The notes under the pieces were generated by a model. The model saw nothing but the letters and a program-made list of their open reading frames with translations. It did not search any database and was not told the origin of the DNA. From assembly GCA_963755635.1 (NCBI GenBank), contig CAVWKS010000007.1, forward strand, positions 89,195-153,194: a stretch of DNA of 64,000 bases, read 5' to 3'. Positions 18,021 to 28,232 of the stretch are shown here, piece after piece. Positions within the stretch are counted from its first letter, which is position 1. Each line of letters starts with the position of its first letter. Source of the DNA: AC-32 sp963755635. Lineage in GTDB: Bacteria > Actinomycetota > Thermoleophilia > Gaiellales > Gaiellaceae. The translations under genes and the position numbers were made by a program.

Positions 18021-18968
18021 CGTCGGCGAGAATCCGGTCGAGGTCGCGCTCGGGCGCCCAGCCGATCGCGTCGCGGATCTTGGCGGTCGCCGGCTCGCGG
18101 TGGAGCGTGTCCTCGATGCCGAGTCCGTAGACCTGGTCGTAGGGGACGAAGACGAGCTTCGGAGTCGCTGCCCGTCGCCTGCTTCACCCGCTCTGCGAGG
18201 TCGACGATGCGGATCCGCTCCGAGGAGCCGACGTTGAAGATCTCGCCCGAGATCTCGCGCGCATCCATCACGCCGGTCAGCGCCCGCACGGTGTCGGCGA
18301 CGTGGCAGAAGGAGCGCGTCTGCGTGCCGTCGCCGTGCACCTCCAGGGGCTCGCCCGCCAGCGCGCGCTCGACGAAGCGAGGGATCACCATGCCGTAGCG
18401 GCCGCTCTGCCTCGGGCCGACCGTGTTGAAGAGGCGGACGATCACGGCGTCCAGGCCCTGCTCGAGGTGGTACGAGAGCGCGAGGTGCTCGTCCATCGCC
18501 TTCGAGTCCGCATAGAGCCAGCGCTTCTCGGTGGTCGGGCCATAGATGCGTCGGTCGTTCTCTGCGAGCGGGCGCTCCTCGCGGTGGTCGCCGTAGACCT
18601 CCGAGCTCGAGGCGATCAGGACGCGCTTGCCGAGCTTGCTTGCGTAGCCGAGCACGATCTCGGTTCCCTGGACGTTCGTCACCATCGTGTGCACCGGCTG
18701 CTCGACGATCAGCCGTACGCCGACTGCCGCGGCGAGGTGGAAGATGACGTCGCAGCGCTGGACGAGGTCTCCGACCACCGACGGCGGCGAGCACCGAGTC
18801 GACGACGAGGTGGTAGTCGGGGCGGTCGCGCAGCGCGGCCACGTTGTCGAGCGAGCCCGTCGAGACGTCGTCGAGGGCGTAGACCTCCCAGCCGCCGGCG
18901 AGCAGCAGCTCCGAGAGGTGTGAGCCGATGAATCCCGCCCCACCGGTGACAAGCGCCTTCCCCGCCAC
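17956..18968 (-). CDS. NAD-dependent sugar epimerase/dehydratase (extended SDR), two frameshifts
   Basis: The N-terminus ALVTGGAGFIGSHLSELLL is the NAD-binding GxxGxxG loop of extended SDRs. The middle has VIFHLAAAVGV, LIASSSEVYG, the catalytic Y-x3-K in LYADSKAMDEHLA and a substrate-domain GRYGMVIPRFVERALAGEPL, similar to UDP-glucuronate decarboxylase and dTDP-glucose dehydratase relatives. Frame changes are needed near 18785 and 18180. After the second, LVFVPYDQVYGLGIEDTL and AIGWAPERDLDRILADVIE complete the usual C-terminus, ending at TGA 17956-17958. Total length about 337 residues. GTG 18968 overlaps the upstream TAG by one base. It should make a nucleotide sugar for the locus; the exact reaction cannot be told. 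Confidence 0.75.
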
Positions 18969-20806
18969 TAGGACGACTCTATCGGCCGCTTCGGCAAGTT
19001 CCTCAGCGCGTCCTGGATGCGCGGCTCGCGCGGGTCGAGCCTGCGGGCGACGAGCAGCTCGGCTCGGGCGCGCTCCGGCTCGTGCGCGCGCAGGTACGCG
19101 ATCGCGAGGTCGAAGTGCAGCTCGACGACGCGCGGCTCCTTGCGCACCGCCTGCTGGAGCCCGGCGAGCGCCTCCTTCGGCGTGGCTGCGCGCGCAGACT
19201 GCGCGATGTAGGGGTCGACCGAGAGCGGGTCGAGCCGCTTGGCGGCGTGCAGGTCGCCGTGATCCGTCAGCCGCGCGGAGAGCCAGGGCGGCACGAACGC
19301 GATCAGAGCGACGAGCCACGGTCGCGGCGGCCGCGGCGAGCGACACCCGCGGCCGAAGCGACCGCCGCTCCCCGCCCGAGCCGCCTGCACCGAGCAGCAG
19401 GAAGAACGGCACCCCGCATGCCGGCACGGTCCAGATCCAGTCGACCGAGGCGTGGACGAGCCAGTACGAGCAGCCCGCGAACGCGGCAGTCCCGGCGGGA
19501 TCGAGGGCGCGCATCCTCGGCACGAGCGGCAGAAAGACGAGAACGAGCCCGACCGCCAGCAGCACGAAGCCGACGATCCCGAGCTCGCTGAGGGCGTCGA
19601 GCTCGAACGAGTGCGCACGGGCGGGCACGTCCGGGCTGTTGCGGTGCTGCAGGTACGCGGGGCCGAACCCGCGCGAGCCGATCCCCGCGAGCGGGTGGTG
19701 CTCGAACTCGTGGACGCCCACGCGCCAGATGTCGTAGCGGTAGGAGCCGAGCTGCAGCAGATGGCTCGACGCGCTCGACTGCGCGGGAATGTGCTTGAAC
19801 GACCGCCACTGGTCGCCAAACCAGCCCTGGTGGTAGGTGCGCGCGAAGAAGACCGCGACGCCCGCCGCGACGACCACCGCGAAGAGCGCGAGGGACGCCA
19901 GCCCCGCGGCCCGCACGGCGCGCGGGCCCAGCTCGACCCGCCGGTCGACGAGCGCGTAGACGAGCCCGACAGCCCCGCCGACCGCGGTCAGAATGAGAAT
20001 CGCGGCGCCGGCGCGCTTCACCGTCGCGACGTCCCCCGAGCGGAACGGAGCCGTCAGCGGCCCGTATGCCGCGGCAGTCAGGCCGGCCGCCACCAGCACG
20101 GGCGGCAGCAGCCGCAGGCGCAGCGGCGAGAGCCCGAAGACGAGCGCCGCCGAGACCGCCAGCGCGAGCACGCCGCCCTTGCTCTGCGCCGTCAGCCAGC
20201 CCGACGCGATCGCCGTCGCGGCCGCCAGCGCGAGCGCCCGGGCGAGCAGCGGGCTCCGTCGCATGCGCCGCCAGCACGACCGCGGGCCAGAAGCCGATCA
20301 GGAAGACCGCGGCCTGCGCGTTCGGATACGAGATCGGAAACGAGAGCCGCCCGGAGTAGAAGTGGTCCGCCTGGTCGGAGCCGAACCGCAGGACGATTCC
20401 CACTCCTACCGCGAGCAGGCCGGACGCCGCCGCGACCACTGCCACCGCGAGCAGGCGATCCAGCCGGTTGCGCAGCGTCAGCAGCGGGATCAGCAGGACG
20501 ATCGCGTAGAAGACGCGTCAGCAGCGCCTCGTCACGCGCGAGCGGCGGTACCGCCGACCACGAGATCGAGAGGGCCTCCCAGGCTGCGAGCGCCACGAGA
20601 GCGCCCACCGCCGCGAGCTCCCGCCGCCCGGGACGCAGCGCTCCGGCCACCAGCACGGCCGCCAGTAGCAACGCGGAGAAGAACGCGTAGGGAAGCCAGT
20701 CCGGGCCCACGGTGCTGCCCGTCTCGACCCACGCGAGCCCCCACGCGACCGCGCCGAGCGCCGCAGCCGGCAGCACGCGCACGGCTCCTTCGGCGTCGAA
20801 TCGCAT
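18968..20806 (-). CDS. O-antigen ligase-like membrane protein with C-terminal TPR region, three frameshifts
   Basis: Starting at ATG 20806 (MRFDAEGAVRVLPAAALGAV) the protein is hydrophobic with many helices. The family loop is seen as IASGWLTAQSKGGVLALAV, then HPLAGIGSRGFGPAYLQHR and ARAHSFELDALSELGIVGF, the WaaL-type region before the last helices. The end is a soluble TPR-like tail, RLDPLSVDPYIAQSA, LAGLQQAVRKEPRVVELHF, AYLRAHEPERARAELLV. Frame changes near 20515, 20265 and 19310 are required; corrected length is about 612 residues. Its TAG is joined to the epimerase GTG. This is the second ligase/polymerase-type protein in the locus and the TPR tail separates it from the one at 13924. Confidence 0.7.
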
Positions 20807-20861
20807 CCTCGACTGACTTAAGCAGGTTTTCGGCGTCCTAATGAGTGCAGGAAGCTGCATC

Positions 20862-20890
20862 TTGCGCAACGCCGCAGGTACTACTACGGT
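20862..20890 (+). promoter_or_regulatory. Candidate promoter for the LPFTG protein gene
   Basis: TTGCGC (20862-20867), a 17-base spacer and TACGGT (20885-20890) fit a sigma-70-type promoter in a comparatively AT-rich 215-base gap between the divergent ligase gene and the small surface-protein gene. It would give a leader of about 125 bases. No experimental support; the -10 is only TAnnnT-like. Confidence 0.35.
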
Positions 20891-20920
20891 GAGTGCGGGT
20901 AGGAGGTTCTGATTGGAAAT

Positions 20921-20985
20921 CGGCAGAGGCGGGCATTTCTGCCGGGTAGGTAACAGTGTGGAAAGGAGCCCGAGATACAGGCTCC
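20921..20985 (+). other. Two stem-loops in the leader of the LPFTG gene
   Basis: CGGCAGA (20921-20927) pairs with TCTGCCG (20938-20944), and GGAGCC (20965-20970) pairs with GGCTCC (20980-20985). Both lie between the candidate promoter and the ribosome-binding site GGAGGAAGGGAGACGAGGG before ATG 21022. They may be a structured leader; they match no riboswitch that I can name. Confidence 0.4.
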
Positions 20986-21021
20986 GCTTCACGCGGCTAT
21001 GGAGGAAGGGAGACGAGGGAC

Positions 21022-21381
21022 ATGCGGCGTCGGTTGATGATTTGGGGGGCGGCGGCCTGCGCTTTGGCGGCGCTCGTGCTCGCCCCGGGGGCGCTCAGTG
21101 CGACCCCCCAGCAGATTTACCGCGATTACGCCCAGCACGGCAGGCTCACGCATAACTATTCGAAGGGCGACCTCAAGCGCGCGCTCAGGGATGCCGCGCA
21201 GCAGGGTTATCCGCACACCGGTGGCCAGGGAGCGATTCAGCAGGCTCTCGGCGCGCAGGCCGTCAAGACGGGGGGAGGGCTTCCGTTCACGGGCCTCGAC
21301 CTCGCGCTGATGTCGGCCGGCGCGGCGCTGCTGCTCGCCGCGGGCACCGGAATGCGGGTGCTAGGCCGGGCCAAGAAGTAG
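21022..21381 (+). CDS. Small LPFTG-type cell-wall-anchored protein
   Basis: A 119-residue protein that I read as sortase-anchored. Residues 4-26 are a signal peptide (LMIWGAAACALAALVLAPGA). The mature part is about 60 residues, polar, with QIYRDYAQHGRLTHNYSKGD and ALRDAAQQGYPH. Then comes a sorting signal: LPFTG at 87-91, the hydrophobic LALMSAGAALLLAAGTGM and the basic tail GRAKK. ATG 21022 is chosen over an upstream in-frame GTG at 20956 because of the purine-rich ribosome-binding site directly before it and because it places the signal peptide at the N-terminus. It sits between the polymer-ligation gene and the initiating glycosyltransferase, so it may be a wall anchor or acceptor for the glycan; that is inference. 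No sortase gene is in the window. Confidence 0.7.
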   Translation: MRRRLMIWGAAACALAALVLAPGALSATPQQIYRDYAQHGRLTHNYSKGDLKRALRDAAQQGYPHTGGQGAIQQALGAQAVKTGGGLPFTGLDLALMSAGAALLLAAGTGMRVLGRAKK

Positions 21382-21425
21382 GCCGGGACTAGACCGGGCA
21401 CTGCGGAGCTGCGGAAGGCGGCGAC

Positions 21426-22907
21426 ATGGCCACGCGACCTCTGACCAACGTGGAGGCGCTGCCGGCACTCGAGCCGATCGAGCTCGAGCGACGGCACGCG
21501 CCTGCACTCGGGCGCCTGCACGGACTCGGGACGTGGTCGCACGGCGCCTTCCTGCTCGACTCGGCGATGCTGTTCGCGGCCGGGCTCGCCGCGCAGCTCG
21601 GCTCGCGCTTCGCGGGGATCATCCCGATGCCGACCGTCTGGGTGCTGCTCTACTCGGCGCTCGTCCTGTTCGCGCTCCACACGCGCCGCATGTACTCGTG
21701 GCGTGTCCGCCTGCAGGTGCTCGACGACATGCGCGGCGTCCTGACCGCAACCCTCCTGGCGGTGACGGCGCTGATCAGCCTCCGCATCCTCCTGCCGGGA
21801 GACGTCGATCAGCTCGCAGGCCAGTCGATCCGCTTGTGGGCCTTCAGCGCCTTCTACCTCGCCGCGGGCCGCTGCGCGCTCGACTGGGCGCAGCTGACCG
21901 CCCGTCGTCACGGGGAGCTCGCCAAGCCGACCCTCGTCGTCGGCGCGGGCCGCATCGGCCGCCTCGCTGCCCGCCGGCTGCAGGATCACCCGGAGTTCGG
22001 CCTCCGTCCGGTCGGTTTCCTCGACAAGGAGCCGCTCGACACCGGCGGCCTGCCGGTTCCGGTCCTCGGCGCGAGCTGGGACCTCGAGCGCCTGATCGAG
22101 CAGCACGGGATCGAGCACGTCGTCGTCACCTTCTCGACCGCGCCGAGCGAGGTCCTGCTGCGCGAGATCAAGCGCTGTGAGGAGCTCGGTGTCGGCGTCT
22201 CGCTCGTCCCGCGCCTCTTCGAGAGCCTGACCGAGCGGCTCGAGGTCGAGCACATCGGGGGCCTGCCGCTGCTCTCGACGCGTCGCGTCGACCCGCGTGG
22301 CTGGCACTTCGCGGTCAAGCACGTTCTCGATCGCATCGTCGCGTCGGTGATCCTGCTCTTCGCATCACCCGTGCTGCTCGTGGCCGCAGTCGGGACGCTC
22401 GTCTCCGTCGGCCGGCCGGTCTTCTTCCGGCAGCCCCGCGTCGGCCGGGACGGACGCCGCTTCGAGATGCTCAAGTTCCGCTCGATGCGCACCGTCGCCG
22501 AGCCGGTCGTGCTGCCCGACCTCCCGCAGGACACGGCACCCGGGGGCATCGAAGGCGACGACCGGCGGACCCGCTTCGGCGCGTTCCTCCGCCGGACCTC
22601 GATCGACGAGCTGCCGCAGTTGTTCAACGTGCTCCGCGGCGAGATGAGCCTGATCGGCCCGCGCCCGGAACGGCCGGAGTTCGTGCGCCTGTTCGAGCAC
22701 AACGTGCCGCGTTACGGCGACCGGCACCGCGTCAAGTCCGGCATCACCGGCTGGGCGCAGGTGCACGGCCTGCGTGGCAAGACGTCCCTCAGCGACCGCG
22801 TCGAGTGGGACAACTACTACATCGAGAACTGGTCGCTCTGGCTCGACTTCAAGATCCTGCTGAAGACGGTCCTGGCCGTTCGCACGTACTTCTCTCAGGC
22901 CGAATAG
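21426..22907 (+). CDS. Polyprenyl glycosylphosphotransferase (WbaP/CpsE-like), initiating enzyme
   Basis: A 493-residue intact protein that would start glycan synthesis by moving a sugar-1-phosphate from a nucleotide sugar to undecaprenyl phosphate. The N-terminal 160 residues hold four to five membrane helices (LLDSAMLFAAGLAAQLGS, WVLLYSALVLFALHT, GVLTATLLAVTALISL). A Rossmann-like middle domain follows (LVVGAGRIGRLAARRL). The C-terminal bacterial sugar transferase domain (PF02397) has FFRQPRVGRDGRRFEMLKFR, RRTSIDELPQLFNVLRGEMS and LIGPRPERPEFV, with the family end KSGITGWAQVHGLRG. ATG 21426 is 44 bases after the LPFTG gene, so the two are likely co-transcribed. Three hairpins follow its stop. 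Confidence 0.9.
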   Translation: MATRPLTNVEALPALEPIELERRHAPALGRLHGLGTWSHGAFLLDSAMLFAAGLAAQLGSRFAGIIPMPTVWVLLYSALVLFALHTRRMYSWRVRLQVLDDMRGVLTATLLAVTALISLRILLPGDVDQLAGQSIRLWAFSAFYLAAGRCALDWAQLTARRHGELAKPTLVVGAGRIGRLAARRLQDHPEFGLRPVGFLDKEPLDTGGLPVPVLGASWDLERLIEQHGIEHVVVTFSTAPSEVLLREIKRCEELGVGVSLVPRLFESLTERLEVEHIGGLPLLSTRRVDPRGWHFAVKHVLDRIVASVILLFASPVLLVAAVGTLVSVGRPVFFRQPRVGRDGRRFEMLKFRSMRTVAEPVVLPDLPQDTAPGGIEGDDRRTRFGAFLRRTSIDELPQLFNVLRGEMSLIGPRPERPEFVRLFEHNVPRYGDRHRVKSGITGWAQVHGLRGKTSLSDRVEWDNYYIENWSLWLDFKILLKTVLAVRTYFSQAE

Positions 22908-22991
22908 CCACGCGCAGACAGCCTGCGGCCGCCGGGCCAGCTCTGACAGCAGAAAAAGGGGCGACTACGAGAGCGGCGGGTGGCCGCCGGA

Positions 22992-23008
22992 GCCGGGCTT
23001 CGCCCGGC
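22992..23008 (+). terminator. Hairpin downstream of the glycosylphosphotransferase gene
   Basis: Perfect 7-bp stem GCCGGGC/GCCCGGC with a TTC loop, 85 bases after the glycosylphosphotransferase stop. There is no T-run, as is common for actinobacterial terminators. It is the first of three hairpins in 140 bases. Confidence 0.5.
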
Positions 23009-23031
23009 GGAGGCACACAATGACAACGACA

Positions 23032-23056
23032 GCTGCCCAACTCTCCAGTGGGCGGC
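23032..23056 (+). terminator. Second tandem hairpin
   Basis: GCTGCCCA (23032-23039) pairs with TGGGCGGC (23049-23056), eight pairs including one G-U, with a nine-base loop. It lies between two stronger stems, so it could be part of one larger structured RNA rather than a separate terminator. Confidence 0.35.
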
Positions 23057-23100
23057 ATGTTGAGCGCGCGAGCTCTGTTCGCGTCTCGAAAGGAGGGGGC

Positions 23101-23129
23101 TCGTGGGGGAACCAGGGGTTCCCCCACGA
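23101..23129 (+). terminator. 13-bp perfect hairpin
   Basis: TCGTGGGGGAACC (23101-23113) is exactly complementary to GGTTCCCCCACGA (23117-23129) across an AGG loop. Thirteen perfect pairs with a three-base loop is far beyond chance for the region. Being symmetric, it could stop transcription from either side. It is followed by TTGAGTAGC rather than a T-run. Confidence 0.55.
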
Positions 23130-23429
23130 TTGAGTAGCTAAACCGAGGGAGTTTTCGCGAGGCGCGGCTAGAGCGCGCCGATGCAACCTCTGAGCAGGAG
23201 TGCGGTTGCCGCCCGACCGCCGTCCGTACGAACGTACCGACACGTCGAGCCGGCCAGGGCACCCCTCGGCCGGCTCTTCGGTCGAGAGGAGGCAACGAAC
23301 CGCCGCGGAAGCGCGCGGCGTTCGTGGCGCAAGAGCCTGATCGTCTCTGCCGGCCCGCGGCCTCGTCACTTCGAGCTCCAGCAAGTCCTCGTGCCCGACC
23401 TTGCGGACGCGCTTCATGTTCGTCCGGAG
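23130..23429. other. Stretch without a recognisable gene
   Basis: No open frame here shows codon use or motifs of a real protein. It contains a hairpin GTACG/CGTAC around 23226-23237 and an inverted repeat GAGCCGGCC/GGCCGGCTC (23247-23255 and 23268-23276). Open frames crossing it on both strands are arginine/proline-rich and low in expected motifs, so I treat them as chance. Confidence 0.4.
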
Positions 23430-23676
23430 CGCGCTTCCGCTGCTTCACCTGCGACGTGCCCGACGGCGCCGAACCTGAGCGCCTTCCAGGTCTCGGACAC
23501 CGTCCAGATGCGCTGCCTCGGCAGCGATGAGGACGGGTACCAGCTCAAGCGGCTGCAGTCGGCCACGGCGGTTCCTGGGAAGACGGCTCGCCGTGTCGAT
23601 GAGGTGCGCGATCACGTCGGACGGGCTCAGGCTCAAGCGCCTGCAGTCGTCCTCGGCGCTGTACGAGGCGCCCTAA
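23430..23676 (+). pseudogene. Remnant of a small two-repeat protein, frame-broken
   Basis: Two versions of one short motif can be read in different frames: LSAFQVSDTVQMRCLGSDED with GYQLKRLQS following (frame of 23181), and VSMRCAITSDGLRLKRLQSS ending ALYEAP at TAA 23674-23676. A TCDVPDGA segment just upstream, in a further frame, looks like the start of the first repeat. The shared core is (x)MRC-x(3-6)-DG-x-L-KRLQS. It resembles small conserved hypothetical proteins of this bacterial class as I remember them. No single frame joins the repeats, so either the gene is decayed or the region has several indels. Boundaries are approximate. Confidence 0.4.
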
Positions 23677-23693
23677 CCACCATCCCATCCAAG

Positions 23694-23722
23694 CCGGCCG
23701 CCTCGCCGAGCGGGGCGGCCGG
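23694..23722 (-). terminator. Hairpin after the 51-residue membrane protein gene
   Basis: CCGGCCGCC (23694-23702) pairs with GGCGGCCGG (23714-23722), nine perfect pairs with an 11-base loop. On the minus strand it begins two bases after the TAG of the small membrane protein gene, and on the plus strand it follows the broken repeat gene, so it could serve both. Confidence 0.55.
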
Positions 23723-23724
23723 AC

Positions 23725-23880
23725 CTAGCCGGTTCGCTCGGCCGCCGGCTCGCGGATGAGCACGATCACGCCCGCGAAGAAGCTCAGCAAAGCCGGAACC
23801 AGCGCCACGTACGGCGCCAAGAGCGCCATCGCGAGATAGCCCGCGACGAACAAGAGCAGCGACGAAGATCGTCTTCCCAC
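23725..23880 (-). CDS. 51-residue small membrane protein
   Basis: A short reading frame from GTG 23880 to TAG 23725-23727. After a basic start (MGRRSSS) it is almost entirely hydrophobic: LLLFVAGYLAMALLAPYVAL and VPALLSFFAGVIVLI, two probable membrane helices, and it ends REPAAERTG. A purine-rich ribosome-binding site (AGGGGAAGGGGAG) lies just before the GTG. A 9-bp hairpin follows the stop. It is divergent from clpC with about 155 bases between starts. I do not recognise a family; the clean hydrophobic pattern, ribosome-binding site and terminator are what support it as a real gene. Confidence 0.6.
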   Translation of the reverse strand: MGRRSSSLLLFVAGYLAMALLAPYVALVPALLSFFAGVIVLIREPAAERTG

Positions 23881-24035
23881 GGGGCTCCCCTTCCCCTAGA
23901 TACACATATTCAACCCGATTGCGAGTCGAAAGTGAACCCCGTGCGAATGACCCGGCCGGGGGTGCGCCACCCCCCGAGCCCTTCGCTACGATAGGTGCCT
24001 CACGGCGTCTTCCGCGGAGCGGGGAAAGAAGGAAC

Positions 24036-26563
<2,528 letters not shown>

Positions 26564-26627
26564 CAGTCGTCTCCCGGGCCGACGTGGAACGTCCGGCGCT
26601 CGTGCCCGCTGCTCCTAGACTGCCGAT

Positions 26628-28202
26628 GTGACGCGCTTGGCCGAGCGGCCGGCGTCAGCCGCCGTCGAGGCGCCCGTGGCGCTCTCGGCCGTCGGCTCGA
26701 CCAGGCTCGGCGCTGTCGCTTTTCTGGTCGGCGGCGCGGCGCTCGCGACGGAGATCTCGGCCTCGCGGCTGCTGGCGCCGTACTTCGGCGCGTCCACGGT
26801 CGTCTGGGCGAACATCATCGGGCTGACGCTCGCCTACCTGGCGCTCGGATACTGGCTTGGCGGAGTGCTCGCCGACCGCCGGCCCGACCCGCGTGTCCTC
26901 GGAGCGATCCTGTTGGTTGCCGCCGTCTCCCTCGCGGTGACCCCGTTTGCGGCTCGCCCGTTCCTGCGCTGGGCGCTCCACGGCTTCGACGTCGTCTCGA
27001 TCGGGGCCGTCGCGGGCTCGTTCTTCTCGGCACTCGCGCTCTTCGCGGTGCCGGTGACGGCGCTCGGTGCGGCGGCGCCGTTTCTCGTCCGGCTCGCGCT
27101 GTCGTCCGTCGACGAGGCCGGCAAGGTGGCGGGCCGGCTGTACGCGCTCTCGACCGCGGGAAGCCTCCTCGGGACCTTCCTCGCCGCGCTCGTGATGATT
27201 CCCTGGGTCGGGACCCAGCGGACGATCGTGGGCACGGGTGCGGCGGTCGCGCTCGCGGCGGCGCTCCTGCTTCCGCGGCCCTGGTTGCTGGCGCCCGTGG
27301 CTGTCGCGGCCCTGCTCGCCGTTCCTCCGCCGCAGATCAAGAGCGCCCTCTACGAGACGGAGTCGGCCTACCAGTACATCCGCGTCGTCGCCGACGGACA
27401 GGGCGGCCGGGAGCTCCAGCTGAACGAAGGTGTCGTCTCCCACTCGGTCTGGCGCCCGGACACGGTTCTGACGGGCGGCTACTGGGATCTGTTCCTGATG
27501 CTCCCGCCGCTGCTCGGGCAGCCCCCGAGGCGAATGCTCGTGATCGGGAACGCCGGCGGGACGATCGGGCGCGCGTACGGTCGCTTCTACCCGCGCGTCC
27601 GGATCGACGGCGTCGAGCTCGACCCGAAGCTGAACGAGGTCGCGCGGCGCTGGTTCGGCGCCGGTGACAACCCGCGCATGCGCCTGATCGCAGCCGACGG
27701 CCGGCCCTTCCTCGAGAAGACGAAGCAGCGCTACGACCTGATCGTCGTCGACGCCTATCGCCAGCCCTACGTGCCCTTCTACCTCGCCACCGAGGAGTTC
27801 TTCCGGCTCGCTCGCGACCACCTGCGGCCGGGCGGCGCGATCGCGCTCAACGTCGCCGCCACGCCGCACGACCACAAGCTCTCGGACGCGGTCGGGACGA
27901 CGCTGCTGACCTCCTTCCCACAGGCCTGGCGCTGGCGCGCGCTTCGGTTCAACGACGTGCTCTTCGCCTTCCGAGCGTCCACCTCCGCCGCCGTGCTCGA
28001 GCGCCGCGCCGAACGCGCGCCGGGACCCCTCCGTCCGCTGCTCCCGCTCTTTCGCTCGCGGCTGAGCACAGTCCGCCCGCGCGGCAGTCCGCTCACGGAC
28101 GACCGCGCGCCGGTCGAGTGGCTGACCGACCGGATGATCCTCGACCAGATCGAGCGCGGCGGCTCGATCGACGAGCGCGCGCTGCCGACGGCGCCGCGTT
28201 AG
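26628..28202 (+). CDS. Membrane-fused spermidine synthase-like protein
   Basis: A 524-residue fusion. Residues 20-235 are a membrane module of about seven to eight helices (FLVGGAALATEISASRLL, IIGLTLAYLALGYWLGGVLA, AGSFFSALALFAVPVTAL, TAGSLLGTFLAALVMIPW). The rest is a Rossmann-fold aminopropyltransferase-like domain: LQLNEGVVSHSVWRP, MLVIGNAGGTIGRAYGRF (family GGGxG-type loop, here GNAGGT), RIDGVELDPKLNEVARRWF and YDLIVVDAYRQPYVPFYLA. Soluble SpeE has a GGGDG loop and a catalytic Asp; here VVDAY keeps the Asp. Such fusions are widespread in bacteria but their substrate is rarely known, so polyamine synthesis is not assured. It lies between clpC and an EamA transporter, interrupting an otherwise conserved housekeeping order. 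Confidence 0.75.
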   Translation: MTRLAERPASAAVEAPVALSAVGSTRLGAVAFLVGGAALATEISASRLLAPYFGASTVVWANIIGLTLAYLALGYWLGGVLADRRPDPRVLGAILLVAAVSLAVTPFAARPFLRWALHGFDVVSIGAVAGSFFSALALFAVPVTALGAAAPFLVRLALSSVDEAGKVAGRLYALSTAGSLLGTFLAALVMIPWVGTQRTIVGTGAAVALAAALLLPRPWLLAPVAVAALLAVPPPQIKSALYETESAYQYIRVVADGQGGRELQLNEGVVSHSVWRPDTVLTGGYWDLFLMLPPLLGQPPRRMLVIGNAGGTIGRAYGRFYPRVRIDGVELDPKLNEVARRWFGAGDNPRMRLIAADGRPFLEKTKQRYDLIVVDAYRQPYVPFYLATEEFFRLARDHLRPGGAIALNVAATPHDHKLSDAVGTTLLTSFPQAWRWRALRFNDVLFAFRASTSAAVLERRAERAPGPLRPLLPLFRSRLSTVRPRGSPLTDDRAPVEWLTDRMILDQIERGGSIDERALPTAPR

Positions 28203-28232
28203 CTAACTGCTGAGCGCGGCTAGCCTGGAAGC

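Noticed and set aside
17616..20264. An 882-residue minus-strand frame
   Set aside because: It joins pieces of two genes (ligase middle and epimerase N-terminus) through nonsense stretches. The two genes are separate, with a TAG/GTG junction at 18968, and are frameshifted.
20911..20990. c-di-GMP (GEMM) riboswitch in the LPFTG leader
   Set aside because: GCCGGGTAGGTAAC recalls one GEMM segment, but the conserved GCACAGGGCAAACC and GACGCAAAG segments are missing and the stem order is wrong.
23181..23759. Intact 192-residue gene in the clpC upstream region
   Set aside because: Only a short middle stretch has motif content, and its second repeat lies in another frame; ends are arginine/proline-rich nonsense.
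23881..24035. CIRCE, HAIR or CtsR-type heat-shock operator before clpC
   Set aside because: No CTTGAGT-N7-ACTCAAG, GCACTC-N9-GAGTGC or AGGTCAAA-type tandem is present. Only a weak TACGAT -10-like box is seen.
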